A stretch of 64,000 nucleotides of DNA from Phycisphaeraceae bacterium (GCA_002716625.1 PBAS01000054.1:1-64000), one strand, 5' to 3'. Numbered from the stretch's first letter, positions 54,895 to 63,879 are shown. Numbers and translations are program-made. Notes: generated by a model not told the origin, from the sequence alone.

Positions 54895-56178
54895 ATGCCC
54901 CCTATGAAAGCAAATAAACCCACCACACTAGGTCTGCAGCCCAGCTTCGGATTCGGCGATCGCCTAGGTACCGCAACAGCCGGGCACCTCGATGCACTGC
55001 GTGCTGAAGGCGGCCCGATCAAAGGGATCTTTGCCCAGCAGTCAATTCGCGAGATGACACGGACCAACCGCACTCCCAGTGAGGTTATGACCGCGGCAAC
55101 TCAGAGCCTCGAAACTGAAGAATTTAACGACATCTGGGGCGCTGACGCTGACCATCTCAAAACCGAGAATGATGTCGATATCACTGCTGACGCCGGGTTT
55201 GTTTTTTTCACAATAGATCCGTCCGATGATGTCGATCAAGCAGCTGATAGCTACAACCAGTCGACACTGACAGAAAAGTTCAACACCATTAAAGACGACG
55301 TGGATTGGCTGGATGACTATTCAGGAAAGACCGTGCCTATCGATGGTGGGCTCACACTAATATTTGATGAACAAACGATACAACGCGCGGCGGTTAAATA
55401 CGCCAAGGCGATTGACCACGCACTGTCATTGGCTCAATACATCAAGCAAGCCTCAATAAAACGAAACCAGGATCATGAAATCGAACTTAGTGTTGATGAG
55501 ACTGAACAACCAACAACACCGGCTGAACACTATATTATTGCCGATCGGTTCCGACGCGCCGGTGTAAAACTAGTCAGTCTTGCTCCAAGATATATTGGTG
55601 ATTTTGAGAAAGGTGTTGACTACAAGGGTGACTTGAAGACCTTACGCAGATCTTTAAACGAACACGCCGCCATCGCGAAACAGTTGGGCCCGTACAAACT
55701 GAGCCTGCATTCGGGTAGCGACAAACTGTCAATGTACGGAATCCTAGCCGAAGCAACCGAGGGCGCGTTCCACATCAAGACAGCAGGAACCAGCTACCTG
55801 GAAGCATTAAGGGTTGTCGCAAGGCACGACGAGGCGTTGTTCAGGAAAATTATCGACTTTGCACGACAACGCTATGACACCGACAAGGCAACTTACCATG
55901 TATCAGCCATGGTCACCGCAACACCGACCCCCGCGGAAGTTGCCGACATTCACAAGCTGGAATCCATCTATCTTGAGTGCTGGCCGTACGTATCTAATGG
56001 ATGTGGCTTCACCGAACCTGGGCGCCAGATTTTGCACTGTACCTTCGGATCGGTTTTGACCGATCCGGACCTTGGCCAAGCCTTGGCCGACTTACTGGAT
56101 GGTGAACCCCAAACTTATCGCAGCGTCTTGGCAGAACATTTTGCCAAGCACCTATCGGCGCTTCGCAGTGGCATGTAA
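54895..56178 (+). CDS. uxaE: Tagaturonate epimerase family protein (UxaE-like)
   Basis: The 427-residue product matches the UxaE family, which interconverts D-tagaturonate and D-fructuronate in hexuronate catabolism. Family-like segments include TLGLQPSFGFGDRLGTATAGH, FADADHLKT-type GADADHLKTENDVD, YKLSLHSGSDKLSMYGIL and HIKTAGTSYLEALRV (each short); several His and Asp residues in these would bind metal and the substrate. Length is normal. Start ATG 54895 has GGATCT upstream; ATG 54904 is an alternative. The divergent SSS symporter supports a uronate uptake and use role. Confidence 0.8.
   Translation: MPPMKANKPTTLGLQPSFGFGDRLGTATAGHLDALRAEGGPIKGIFAQQSIREMTRTNRTPSEVMTAATQSLETEEFNDIWGADADHLKTENDVDITADAGFVFFTIDPSDDVDQAADSYNQSTLTEKFNTIKDDVDWLDDYSGKTVPIDGGLTLIFDEQTIQRAAVKYAKAIDHALSLAQYIKQASIKRNQDHEIELSVDETEQPTTPAEHYIIADRFRRAGVKLVSLAPRYIGDFEKGVDYKGDLKTLRRSLNEHAAIAKQLGPYKLSLHSGSDKLSMYGILAEATEGAFHIKTAGTSYLEALRVVARHDEALFRKIIDFARQRYDTDKATYHVSAMVTATPTPAEVADIHKLESIYLECWPYVSNGCGFTEPGRQILHCTFGSVLTDPDLGQALADLLDGEPQTYRSVLAEHFAKHLSALRSGM
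56046..56067. repeat. Perfect 9-bp inverted repeat inside uxaE
   Basis: CGGATCGGT (56046-56054) and ACCGATCCG (56059-56067) match perfectly around a TTTG loop, near the 3' end of the coding sequence. No T run follows. It is a short hairpin of unknown role. Confidence 0.8.
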
Positions 56179-56199
56179 TGACCGCCGCGACAAGGCGAA

Positions 56200-56374
56200 C
56201 CCGATAACCCCCTAAAAGGGGCTACAGAGGTCTGTATCTAAGGGTTGGAAGCACGCGAAAGCCATCCGCAGCTAGGCGGGAGGACTTGTAGCCCGTCAAG
56301 CAAACAATCAGCTGCCACCCATCTAGTGGCGGCTGACGATACGATCCAACGGTTTGCACTTGACCGGAGGCGAG
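56200..56374 (+). ncRNA. Candidate structured leader RNA upstream of rpmF
   Basis: The 250-base gap between uxaE and rpmF can fold into several stems. GGGCTACA (56219-56226) pairs with TGTAGCCC (56287-56294), enclosing CCGC-agctag-GCGG. Directly after it, GTCAAGCAAAC (56295-56305) pairs with GTTTGcaCTTGAC (56351-56363), enclosing hairpin TCAGCTGCCAC/GTGGCGGCTGA (56308-56318 with 56326-56336; one T-G pair). A CCCC-taaaa-GGGG stem lies just upstream. The layout of two adjacent domains looks like a leader or riboswitch. No known family is recognised; transcription from here is not shown. Confidence 0.45.
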
Positions 56375-56419
56375 ATGCGGATTACCTTCAAGTCAACAAT
56401 TGGCTACCTCATCAATTGA
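56375..56419 (+). CDS. Possible 14-residue leader peptide before rpmF
   Basis: ATG 56375 begins a 14-codon frame MRITFKSTIGYLIN ending at TGA 56417-56419. GGAGG (56366-56370) lies 4 bases before the ATG, a good match to the anti-Shine-Dalgarno sequence. The stop lies 10 bases before the rpmF ATG. A translated leader here could couple rpmF translation or be regulatory. It is equally possible that it is untranslated. Confidence 0.35.
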   Translation: MRITFKSTIGYLIN

Positions 56420-56429
56420 AGGTGCATCC

Positions 56430-56615
56430 ATGGTCCCCTGCCAACGTAAAACTCGATCCCAACGCGGTAACCGCCGCTCGCACGACGCTCTGCGCGCTGT
56501 TACACCTGCCCGATGCCCCAATTGCGGTAACACAAAACAACCCCACGCAGCCTGCACCGAATGCGGTTACGTACGACCAGGGCTGAAGTTGCAGTTGTCC
56601 TCCAAGGAAGAATAG
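56430..56615 (+). CDS. rpmF: 50S ribosomal protein L32
   Basis: The 61-residue product has the L32 hallmarks: a basic N-terminus (VPCQRKTRSQRGNRRSHDALR) and a zinc ribbon CPNC-x9-CTEC (in ARCPNCGNTKQPHAACTECGY). GAAGGTG precedes ATG 56430. The start here is unusual, with MVPCQ instead of the common MAVPK. L32 followed by plsX and fab genes is a widely conserved gene order. The usual DUF177 (YceD) gene upstream of rpmF is absent. The plsX GTG overlaps the rpmF stop by one base. Confidence 0.9.
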   Translation: MVPCQRKTRSQRGNRRSHDALRAVTPARCPNCGNTKQPHAACTECGYVRPGLKLQLSSKEE

Positions 56616-57649
56616 TGCGTATCGCAATCGACGTCATGGGTGGCGATCACGCCCCGGACGCGATCCTGGCAGGGAGCCTTGACGCGGTAGCTCTACTGCA
56701 CCCTACCGATCGTCTCGTTCTCGTCGGAAACGACAAGGTCATCCGCAAGCAGATTAAATTGGCCGGATTGGATTCCGACCCCCGGATCGAAATCGAAGCA
56801 ACCTCACAAGTCATCGAGATGTCTGAGTCGCCGGTGGGTGCCCTACGAGCCAAAACGGACAGTTCGATCGTTCGATTAGCGCAACTGGGAGGTCGACGCC
56901 ACAGTGGGGATAAGCATTGCGATGTGATCATCAGTGCCGGTAATACGGGGGCATGCGTAGCCGGCACGCAGATGGAAATGCGGCGGTTACCCGGGGTTAA
57001 TCGACCGGGTATTGCCATCACCTTTCCCACTTATCATGGCCCAATCGTCATCTGTGATGTGGGTGCCAATCCTGAACCTAAACCACACCACCTCCTGCAA
57101 TATGCGCATATGGCCAGCGTCTATGCTCAACGCATTATTAACCTGAATAATCCACGCGTCGCGTTACTTTCCATCGGCGGTGAAGAAGGAAAGGGCAACT
57201 CTCTTGTTCGACAGACCCACCGACTCATCAAGACCGATCCATCACTAAATTATGTGGGCCATGTTGAAGGACGTGACCTATTCGATGGCAAAGCGGATGT
57301 GGTAGTCACAGAAGGGTTCACCGGCAATGTTGTCCTTAAACTTGCTGAAGGCTTGGCAGCAGGGCTATTTCGCATGATTGCACGAGAGATCGTGCAGATT
57401 GATCCTACCTTGGCACCGAAGTTCGACCCGGTTGTGAAACGGATCTACAAAAAACATGACTACCATGAATATGGTGGCGCTCCCATGCTAGGCGCCAATG
57501 GCATCTGCATGATCTGTCATGGCTCCAGCGAGGCAAGAACGATCACCGCAGCGGTCAGAACTGCCATCAAATACGCCAATCTGGGTGTCAATGACGCGAT
57601 CGTCGAGGCTTTAGCCCAAACGCAGACCGCTAAAGAGAGCGTTGTATGA
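56615..57649 (+). CDS. plsX: Phosphate acyltransferase PlsX
   Basis: From GTG 56615 (AAGGAAG upstream, overlapping the rpmF TAG as TAGTG) the product is 344 residues. PlsX makes acyl-phosphate from acyl-ACP for phospholipid synthesis. It opens with RIAIDVMGGDHAPDAILAGS and contains ISAGNTGACVAG, GIAITFPTYHGPIVICDVGAN, LLSIGGEEGKGNSLV, DVVVTEGFTGNVVLKL and YGGAPMLGANGICMICHGSS, all family motifs (each read in short pieces). The length is normal. It overlaps fabH by four bases. Confidence 0.95.
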   Translation: MRIAIDVMGGDHAPDAILAGSLDAVALLHPTDRLVLVGNDKVIRKQIKLAGLDSDPRIEIEATSQVIEMSESPVGALRAKTDSSIVRLAQLGGRRHSGDKHCDVIISAGNTGACVAGTQMEMRRLPGVNRPGIAITFPTYHGPIVICDVGANPEPKPHHLLQYAHMASVYAQRIINLNNPRVALLSIGGEEGKGNSLVRQTHRLIKTDPSLNYVGHVEGRDLFDGKADVVVTEGFTGNVVLKLAEGLAAGLFRMIAREIVQIDPTLAPKFDPVVKRIYKKHDYHEYGGAPMLGANGICMICHGSSEARTITAAVRTAIKYANLGVNDAIVEALAQTQTAKESVV

Positions 57650-58686
57650 CAGAATGCCCCCCCCCCAAAAAAAGCCCCTCAGAAAATCTTCCCCCTGCGA
57701 ATACTGGCGTATGCATTGCAGGTACGGGCATGGGACTGCCAGCTAAAGTGCTCACCAATGATGACCTGTCAAAGATTGTAGATACATCAGACGAATGGAT
57801 CCGGCCGCGGACGGGCATTACGCAACGATATCTTGCTGACAGGACCGAGCACACATCCGATCTGGCGGCAGTAGCTGTCTTACAAGCCATGGCAAATGCC
57901 GGGCTGGAGCCATCTGATCTCGACCTACTGCTTTGTGCGACAATGACACCTGACCTGGTTTGCCCAGCAACAGCATGTCGCGTGGTGGACAAAATCGGTG
58001 CAGTGCCATGTGGTGCCATGGACCTCAATCTGGCTTGTACCGGCTTTGTCGCAGCGTTGACGACTGCGTCAGCCTTTATTAGCAGTGGTCACTGTCGCCA
58101 TGTGGCCGTGGTCGGTGCTGATTGTCTAAGCAAAATTGTTGATTGGGAGGATCGGACAACCTGTATCCTTTTTGGGGACGCGGCGGGTGCAGCCATTGTA
58201 AGCCGTTCTGAAGATCCAACACAGCGTTGTCTCTACCAACGACTCTGCTCAGATGGCAGCCAATGGGAGAGCCTCTTTGTGCCAAGATCCGAACATGATT
58301 TGCCCCCCAATGGCCAGAAACCATTCGAAGGCAAGTACAATACACTTCAGATGAATGGTCGGGAGGTATTCAAATTTGCTGTCAATGCACTGCGGAATTC
58401 CGTAAGCAATGCCTTGAAGGCCACTAATCTGACTGCTGAGGATATTAAGATGGTGATTCCTCATCAATCCAATATTCGAATGCTGACCACCGCATGGAAA
58501 AAACTCGGGTTTGATGATGATAAGATTTATGTCAACATTGACCGGTATGGCAATACATCAGCAGCTAGTGTGGCTTTGTGTCTACATGAACTTACAGAGC
58601 AGGGACGCTTAACTCCGGGTGATTATGTCATCTTCGTGGCTCAAGGTGGCGGTCTGACATGGGGCACGAGCTTATGGCGACTATGA
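57646..58686 (+). CDS. fabH: 3-oxoacyl-ACP synthase III (KAS III)
   Basis: The 346-residue product starts fatty acid chains by condensing an acyl-CoA with malonyl-ACP. The catalytic triad is visible: C131 in LACTGFVAAL, H273 in VIPHQSNIR and N303 in RYGNTSAAS. Other motifs include DEWIRPRTGI and GDAAGAAIV. The start overlaps plsX by four bases (ATGA). The first 20 codons contain ten C followed by seven A (57657-57673), coding PPPKKS, a tract prone to slippage. The N-terminal 15 residues are not part of the conserved fold. Confidence 0.95.
   Translation: MTECPPPKKSPSENLPPANTGVCIAGTGMGLPAKVLTNDDLSKIVDTSDEWIRPRTGITQRYLADRTEHTSDLAAVAVLQAMANAGLEPSDLDLLLCATMTPDLVCPATACRVVDKIGAVPCGAMDLNLACTGFVAALTTASAFISSGHCRHVAVVGADCLSKIVDWEDRTTCILFGDAAGAAIVSRSEDPTQRCLYQRLCSDGSQWESLFVPRSEHDLPPNGQKPFEGKYNTLQMNGREVFKFAVNALRNSVSNALKATNLTAEDIKMVIPHQSNIRMLTTAWKKLGFDDDKIYVNIDRYGNTSAASVALCLHELTEQGRLTPGDYVIFVAQGGGLTWGTSLWRL
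57657..57673 (+). repeat. C10A7 homopolymer tract in the fabH N-terminus
   Basis: Ten C (57657-57666) are followed by seven A (57667-57673) within codons 4-10 of fabH. Tracts of this length often slip during replication or transcription. A frame change here would abolish FabH unless translation restarts downstream; there is no ATG directly after it, the next in frame is near codon 29. Confidence 0.9.
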
Positions 58687-58757
58687 CCGATCCAACAACG
58701 ATTGGTGTCCTCTGGATATTCGAAAGCATTGCGATTAACTGATGAAGAAACAAGAAC

Positions 58758-59720
58758 ATGAGTGATTCTGACAATAACCACAAAACGGTGCTCTGCCCGG
58801 GCCAGGGCGCACAAACCGTAGGCATGGGCAAAGCTTGGGCGCAAGCCCACCCAGTCGCCGCCCAAACATTCACACAAGCGGATGACATCCTACAGATGAA
58901 TCTGTCTGCACTGTGCTTCGAAGGACCACAGGAACAACTGAACCAAACTGATGTCGCTCAAGTGGCCATCTACGTCACATCGATTGCATGCTATCGGGCA
59001 TTGGTCGATACGGGCCAACTAGGGCTTTTGGCGTACAGTGCGGGGCTCAGTCTAGGCGAGTTTACGGCACTTCACATTGCTGGTGCATTTGATTTTGAAG
59101 ATGGATTGCGTTTGGTCCGTTTACGTGGACAGGCGATGCAAGAGGCGGCCCAAAAGGTCGCCAGCGGAATGGTTGCCTTGATCGGGACTGACGAACAGAC
59201 AGCCGACCAACTGTGTCAAGAAGCACGACAAGATGAGGTTCTGGTTCCGGCCAACTTCAACTGCCCTGGACAGGTTGTCATCAGCGGCCATCAGGCCGCC
59301 TGTAACCGGGCATTGGAAGTTGCAAAAACAATGCAATTACGTGCCACACGGCTCACCGTCGTCGGTGCATTTCATTCACCCATCATGGAATCAGCCGCTG
59401 GCCGACTTACCGATGCGATGCAGAAGATTGCCTGGAAACTTCCAAATATCCCCGTAATATCCAACGTCACTGCTCAACCACATGAGCCAAGTATCGAGAG
59501 CATTAAAAATCGGCTTGTTGAACAGCTTACGAGCCCCGTAAGATGGTCACAATCAATGTCATGGTTGATCAATAGTACTAAATCTCCCATCAACGAGTTG
59601 GCCCCAGGTAAAGTCTTAAGCGGCTTAATGCGGCGGATTGACCGTAAAACCAAAATCCTCAATCACCTTGAACCGGATGATACCGTTCACGTACCAAATA
59701 CAGCCGCAATGGTAAAATAG
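58758..59720 (+). CDS. fabD: Malonyl-CoA:ACP transacylase
   Basis: The 320-residue product loads malonyl groups onto ACP. The catalytic Ser is S98 in SAGLSLGEFTAL and H206 is in GAFHSPIM. PGQGAQTVGMGKAW near the N-terminus and VPANFNCPGQVVISG are family motifs. A 71-base gap separates it from fabH. The C-terminal 25 residues after RRIDRK are less conserved. It is followed after 9 bases by fabG. Confidence 0.95.
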   Translation: MSDSDNNHKTVLCPGQGAQTVGMGKAWAQAHPVAAQTFTQADDILQMNLSALCFEGPQEQLNQTDVAQVAIYVTSIACYRALVDTGQLGLLAYSAGLSLGEFTALHIAGAFDFEDGLRLVRLRGQAMQEAAQKVASGMVALIGTDEQTADQLCQEARQDEVLVPANFNCPGQVVISGHQAACNRALEVAKTMQLRATRLTVVGAFHSPIMESAAGRLTDAMQKIAWKLPNIPVISNVTAQPHEPSIESIKNRLVEQLTSPVRWSQSMSWLINSTKSPINELAPGKVLSGLMRRIDRKTKILNHLEPDDTVHVPNTAAMVK

Positions 59721-59729
59721 TTGTAACCC

Positions 59730-60476
59730 ATGACAGATACTCCAATACGAGTTGCGGTCGTTACCGGTGCTTCACGTGGAATTGGTGCCGAAATTGCCAA
59801 GGCACTGGCCGAACAAGGGCGACATGTGGTCCTCATGGCACGTAACGTCGAAGCTCTTGATGCTGTCCAGGGTCAAATCCATGCTTCGGGCGGCGTGGCA
59901 ACGGTCATACCCTGTGACGTTTCTGATCATCAGGCCATGGCGGATGCGATCGAGTCGGTATACGCCGACCACAAGCGACTGGATATTCTGGTCAATAACG
60001 CTGGTATTACCCGAGATAATCTGCTGGTGCGGATGAGTGATGATGAATTTGATGAGGTCATTGCTGTGAATCTCAGATCCGTTTTTATCAGTTGCCGGGC
60101 AGCCTTAAAGCCCATGATGCGGGGCAAGTGGGGTCGTATCATCAATATAAGCTCCGTAAGTGCTGTTGTGGGCAATCCCGGCCAAGCCAACTATGCGGCG
60201 TCAAAAGCGGCCGTTACAGGCTTGACCAAATCACTGGCCAAGGAAATGGCCGGTAAGAATATCACCGCCAATGTGGTGGCCCCAGGATTTATTGAGACAG
60301 ATATGACCACCGCACTGCCCCAGCGTGTCAAGGATGCGGCAATCCAGGCGACCCCCCTGCGTCGTTTTGGGCAGGCAATGGAAATTGCCGCTGCCGTCGC
60401 CTATCTCGCCAGTGATACAGCAGGATTTACCACTGGGCAGGTTCTGGTAGTTGACGGCGGTATGACAATGGCATAA
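59730..60476 (+). CDS. fabG: 3-oxoacyl-ACP reductase
   Basis: The 248-residue product is the short-chain dehydrogenase that reduces 3-oxoacyl-ACP with NADPH. The nucleotide motif is [15 protein letters not shown], the NNAG motif follows, and the catalytic residues are S142, Y155 and K159 (in NISS and ANYAASK). [10 protein letters not shown] and the C-terminal [13 protein letters not shown] are diagnostic. It is in the fab cluster. Confidence 0.95.
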   Translation: MTDTPIRVAVVTGASRGIGAEIAKALAEQGRHVVLMARNVEALDAVQGQIHASGGVATVIPCDVSDHQAMADAIESVYADHKRLDILVNNAGITRDNLLVRMSDDEFDEVIAVNLRSVFISCRAALKPMMRGKWGRIINISSVSAVVGNPGQANYAASKAAVTGLTKSLAKEMAGKNITANVVAPGFIETDMTTALPQRVKDAAIQATPLRRFGQAMEIAAAVAYLASDTAGFTTGQVLVVDGGMTMA

Positions 60477-60550
60477 GCAGTTGCTTACGGGAGCCACTTG
60501 GCACACAGAATCAGGATGGCTATATTTTCACCAATCGAGCTGGTTTTTTG

Positions 60551-60568
60551 GGGTTCTTTGATGAACCC
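60551..60568. repeat. 6-bp hairpin upstream of acpP
   Basis: GGGTTC (60551-60556) and GAACCC (60563-60568) pair around TTTGAT, in the gap between fabG and acpP. A run of six T precedes the stem instead of following it, so a plus-strand intrinsic terminator is not supported. It may have a role in mRNA processing or stability, as acpP mRNA is needed at a higher level than its neighbours. Confidence 0.5.
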
Positions 60569-60589
60569 AACATCAGGAGAATCAACACA

Positions 60590-60844
60590 ATGGAAGAATC
60601 CGAAATCGAAGAAAAGGTGATTGCGATCGTCGCTGAACAGATGGGCGTCGATAAAGGCGAGATTAGCCGCGAGACCAATTTCGTGAATGATCTAAACGCA
60701 GATAGTCTCGATACGGTTGAGCTTGCGATGGAATTTGAAGATGAATTCGAAACGTCTATTCCCGACGAAGACGCCGAGAAGATCCAGACTGTCGGTAATG
60801 CGATTGACTTTATCCGTTCCCACCTAGAGGCCAGCACGGGCTGA
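60590..60844 (+). CDS. acpP: Acyl carrier protein
   Basis: From ATG 60590 the product is 84 residues and acidic, with the phosphopantetheine site S39 in [11 protein letters not shown], which is a near-exact family motif. AGGAG precedes by 10 bases. The reading frame opens 14 codons earlier at TTG or similar, but the family starts at MEES. It carries growing acyl chains for the neighbouring Fab enzymes. Confidence 0.97.
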   Translation: MEESEIEEKVIAIVAEQMGVDKGEISRETNFVNDLNADSLDTVELAMEFEDEFETSIPDEDAEKIQTVGNAIDFIRSHLEASTG

Positions 60845-60938
60845 CAAAAGACCCTGGGCTTCCCAATGCCCCCAATGGGCCTTGGGCGCCAGTGCTGCGT
60901 CAGGTACGTTTGGACGCTTTGCTCTTGAGACCGATCCT

Positions 60939-62177
60939 ATGAATAGTCGGCGTGTTGTCATTACTGGTCTTGGCTGGGTTACCAGCCTGGGTTGTGATGT
61001 TAATGAGGTGTGGGGAAAACTTGTTAACGGCACAAGTGGCATCTCCCCAATCACGCGATTTGATACAAGCCAATACACAACAAAATTTGGAGGTGAGGTC
61101 TGCGATTGGCAAGGCGGCCCTCATCTAGACCGTCGAGATATTAAACGGCTCGACCGCTTCGCCCAGTTCGCTCTTAGTGCTGCTATTGATGCCGTCAATG
61201 ATGGTGGTATCGAATTTTCCAAAGAGGATCCATGGCGATGTGGCTCAGTCATTGGCTCGGGTGTAGGTGGTATCGAGGAGTTTGCAGAAGGCCATCAGAA
61301 ACTCCTGGAAAGAGGGCCAGGGCGTGTAAGTCCCTTCATGGTCCCAAAACTGATGTGTAATGCTGGCTCAGGCAACGTTTCCATTTACTACGGGCTCAAG
61401 GGCCCCAATGCGGCAATTACCACTGCATGTGCCAGTGCCGGACACGCAATCGGCGATGCTGCAGAAGCCATCCGCCACGATGTGGCTGATGTCATGCTTA
61501 CCGGTGGTTCCGAAGCAGCGCTCACGCCCCTGGGCCTAGCGTGCTTCGTTGCATTGAAGGCATTGTCAAAACGTAATGATGAGCCAACTGCCGCATCACG
61601 ACCATTCGATACCGATCGCGACGGTTTTATCTTGTCTGAAGGGGCGGGGATCATCCTCCTTGAAGAATATGAGCATGCCGTGAAGAGGGGTGCCAAGATT
61701 TATGCTGAACTATTGGGTTACGCTCAATCTGCAGACGGATCCCATATCACCGCACCCGACGAAGCTGGAACAGGTGCAGCTTTTGCCATGAAATCCGCCA
61801 TGAAGGATTCTGGCGTCAATCAGACCGATGTTGATTACATCAACGCCCATGGCACTTCAACCCCACTGGGTGATTTGGCAGAAACCCGGGCCCTCAAACA
61901 CCTGTTCGGCGACCAAGCCTATAAGATCCCAACCAGTTCCACCAAGAGCATGACCGGACACCTCCTTGGCGCCTCCGGTGGAATCGAGGCTATCATTGCC
62001 GTTAAGGCAATTGAAAGCACAACGGCACCCCCTACCATCAATCTTGAAAACGCAAGTGATGAGTGTGATCTGGACTATGTCGCTAATACAGCACGCCAGG
62101 TCGATATCAACGTTGCCATGTCCAACTCCTTTGGCTTTGGCGGTCACAATGTGTGCCTAGTCATTGGCAAAGTCTGA
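60939..62177 (+). CDS. fabF: 3-oxoacyl-ACP synthase II (KAS II)
   Basis: From ATG 60939 the product is 412 residues. The catalytic C164 (in TTACASAGHAIGD), H304 (in NAHGTSTPLGD) and H341 (in MTGHLLGASG) are all present. RRVVITGLGWVTSLG is typical for the N-terminus and NSFGFGGHN for the C-terminus. It elongates acyl chains. The frame opens earlier at 60882, but the family start fits ATG 60939. Confidence 0.95.
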   Translation: MNSRRVVITGLGWVTSLGCDVNEVWGKLVNGTSGISPITRFDTSQYTTKFGGEVCDWQGGPHLDRRDIKRLDRFAQFALSAAIDAVNDGGIEFSKEDPWRCGSVIGSGVGGIEEFAEGHQKLLERGPGRVSPFMVPKLMCNAGSGNVSIYYGLKGPNAAITTACASAGHAIGDAAEAIRHDVADVMLTGGSEAALTPLGLACFVALKALSKRNDEPTAASRPFDTDRDGFILSEGAGIILLEEYEHAVKRGAKIYAELLGYAQSADGSHITAPDEAGTGAAFAMKSAMKDSGVNQTDVDYINAHGTSTPLGDLAETRALKHLFGDQAYKIPTSSTKSMTGHLLGASGGIEAIIAVKAIESTTAPPTINLENASDECDLDYVANTARQVDINVAMSNSFGFGGHNVCLVIGKV

Positions 62178-62425
62178 CCAACCAGCCATTGACCAGTCAA
62201 AACCACAATGACCAGCCAAAATATCGGCAGGATGCTGATTTTTGAGCAGAACATAATTATGATCTGCGCTTGGTTCAAGATGACCGATCAATCCTGGGAC
62301 AAACCGATGCCCTGGTACCACAGCCGACAGCCATCCCCCATCCATCTGCCAGACGATTTCTCTGGCTGTAAACAACTTGTTCGACAAGATAACCAGGATG
62401 GTTGTCACCGATTAGGGAGGCTCCC

Positions 62426-63874
62426 ATGCCAACGTCAACAATAGATATAAAAACCTACCCCCTGTACCTAGATGGGCAATGGATTGACTTTGATGAACAT
62501 ATCGAGGTCACCAACCCCGCCACAGGGCAGGTTTTTGCTCGTATAGCAAAGCTGAATCGTAAAGATGTGGCTACAGCAATCGACCATGCGCAAAAGGCCT
62601 TCATGTCGTGGCGAAAAGTCACGGGCAAACAGCGCAGCGATTATCTAAATGCCATTGCAAACCAGTTAGCATTGCGTACCGAGGAAATCGCCCAAACCAT
62701 CACAAAGGAAAATGGCAAACCCCTGCCCCAAAGCCGTGGTGAAGTGAACATGATGATCGACCACTATCACTGGTTTGCTGGAGAAGCAAGGCGGATCTAC
62801 GGTCGCATGGTACCCCACCAAGTTGAAGGCAAAAGGCACTTAATCCTCAAATCACCTGTTGGTGTCGTGGGTGCTATTTCACCGTGGAATTTTCCCGTTG
62901 TCCTTGCCACAAGAAAACTGGCACCCGCCCTTGCCGCCGGCTGTACAGTCCTACTTAAGCCAGCTAGCGCCACGCCGCTCAGTAGCGTATTGCTCGCCGA
63001 ATGCATTGAAGCAGCCGGTGTGCCACGTGGTGTTTTTCAACTCATTGCAGGATCCGCACAGGACATTGGCGCAGAATTCATGGAAAACCCCCTATGCCGG
63101 AAAGTTTCTTTCACCGGTTCAACTGCGGTCGGCAAAAATCTGATTGAACAATCTGCCAGAACAGTGACTGCCATCTCCATGGAACTTGGAGGCAATGCAC
63201 CCATGCTCGTGTTTGGGGATGCCGACCTCGACCGAGCAGTTGCAGGTGCCATCATTGCGAAATTCCGCAATACAGGCCAATCATGCGTCGCTGCCAATCG
63301 CATTTATGTACAGCGCAACATCTACGACCAGTTCCTCGCCAAGTTTCTTACGGATGCCAAATCACTCAAGGTCGGCAGCGGCCTTGAACCGGATGTGGAA
63401 ATCGGTCCGCTCATCGATGATCAGGCTATCGAATTGGCACTTGAGCTAATCGCAGATGCCCAAGCTTGTGGTGCCAAAGTGCTATACGGTGGCCATAGAA
63501 TCGAAGGCCCTGGAAACTTCTTGGCGCCCACAGTACTTGCTGACGTCCCCCCCACAGCTAAATGCATGAACTGTGAAATATTCGCTCCCATTGCTCCGAT
63601 TTGTCCATTTGATGACGAAGCTGAAGGCATTTTGCATGCCAATGCGACGGAATACGGACTGGCTGCATACGTTTACACAAATGACCTGGCTAGAGCCCTA
63701 CGCCTATCAGAAGAGCTAGATGCCGGCACGATTGGTCTCAACGACGCCGTTCCCGCCGTCAGTACCAGCCCATTTGGCGGCTGCAAAGAAAGCGGGCTTG
63801 GCCGTGAACTGGGTACCGAAGGCATTGAACCCTATCTGGAGACCAAACACATTTCAATTGGTGGTGTTGATTGA
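62426..63874 (+). CDS. Aldehyde dehydrogenase, succinate-semialdehyde dehydrogenase-type
   Basis: From ATG 62426 (GGGAGG 6 bases upstream) the product is 482 residues. The catalytic residues are C287 in GQSCVAANRIYV and E253 in MELGGNAP; the NAD(P) loop is in FTGSTAVGK. Segments PWNFPVVLATRKLAPALAAGCT and SPFGGCKESGLGRELG are close to GabD-type succinate-semialdehyde dehydrogenases. The substrate is inferred. It is 249 bases downstream of fabF, and the gap has no obvious gene. It converges with the gene at the right edge. Confidence 0.9.
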   Translation: MPTSTIDIKTYPLYLDGQWIDFDEHIEVTNPATGQVFARIAKLNRKDVATAIDHAQKAFMSWRKVTGKQRSDYLNAIANQLALRTEEIAQTITKENGKPLPQSRGEVNMMIDHYHWFAGEARRIYGRMVPHQVEGKRHLILKSPVGVVGAISPWNFPVVLATRKLAPALAAGCTVLLKPASATPLSSVLLAECIEAAGVPRGVFQLIAGSAQDIGAEFMENPLCRKVSFTGSTAVGKNLIEQSARTVTAISMELGGNAPMLVFGDADLDRAVAGAIIAKFRNTGQSCVAANRIYVQRNIYDQFLAKFLTDAKSLKVGSGLEPDVEIGPLIDDQAIELALELIADAQACGAKVLYGGHRIEGPGNFLAPTVLADVPPTAKCMNCEIFAPIAPICPFDDEAEGILHANATEYGLAAYVYTNDLARALRLSEELDAGTIGLNDAVPAVSTSPFGGCKESGLGRELGTEGIEPYLETKHISIGGVD

Positions 63875-63879
63875 AAAAC

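Noticed and set aside
56245-56586. 113-codon frame across the rpmF leader
   Set aside because: It overlaps the clearly recognisable rpmF zinc-ribbon gene in another frame and has no ribosome site or family similarity.
60541-60570. Intrinsic terminator between fabG and acpP
   Set aside because: The T run is before the stem, not after it, so neither strand gives a stem followed by U residues.
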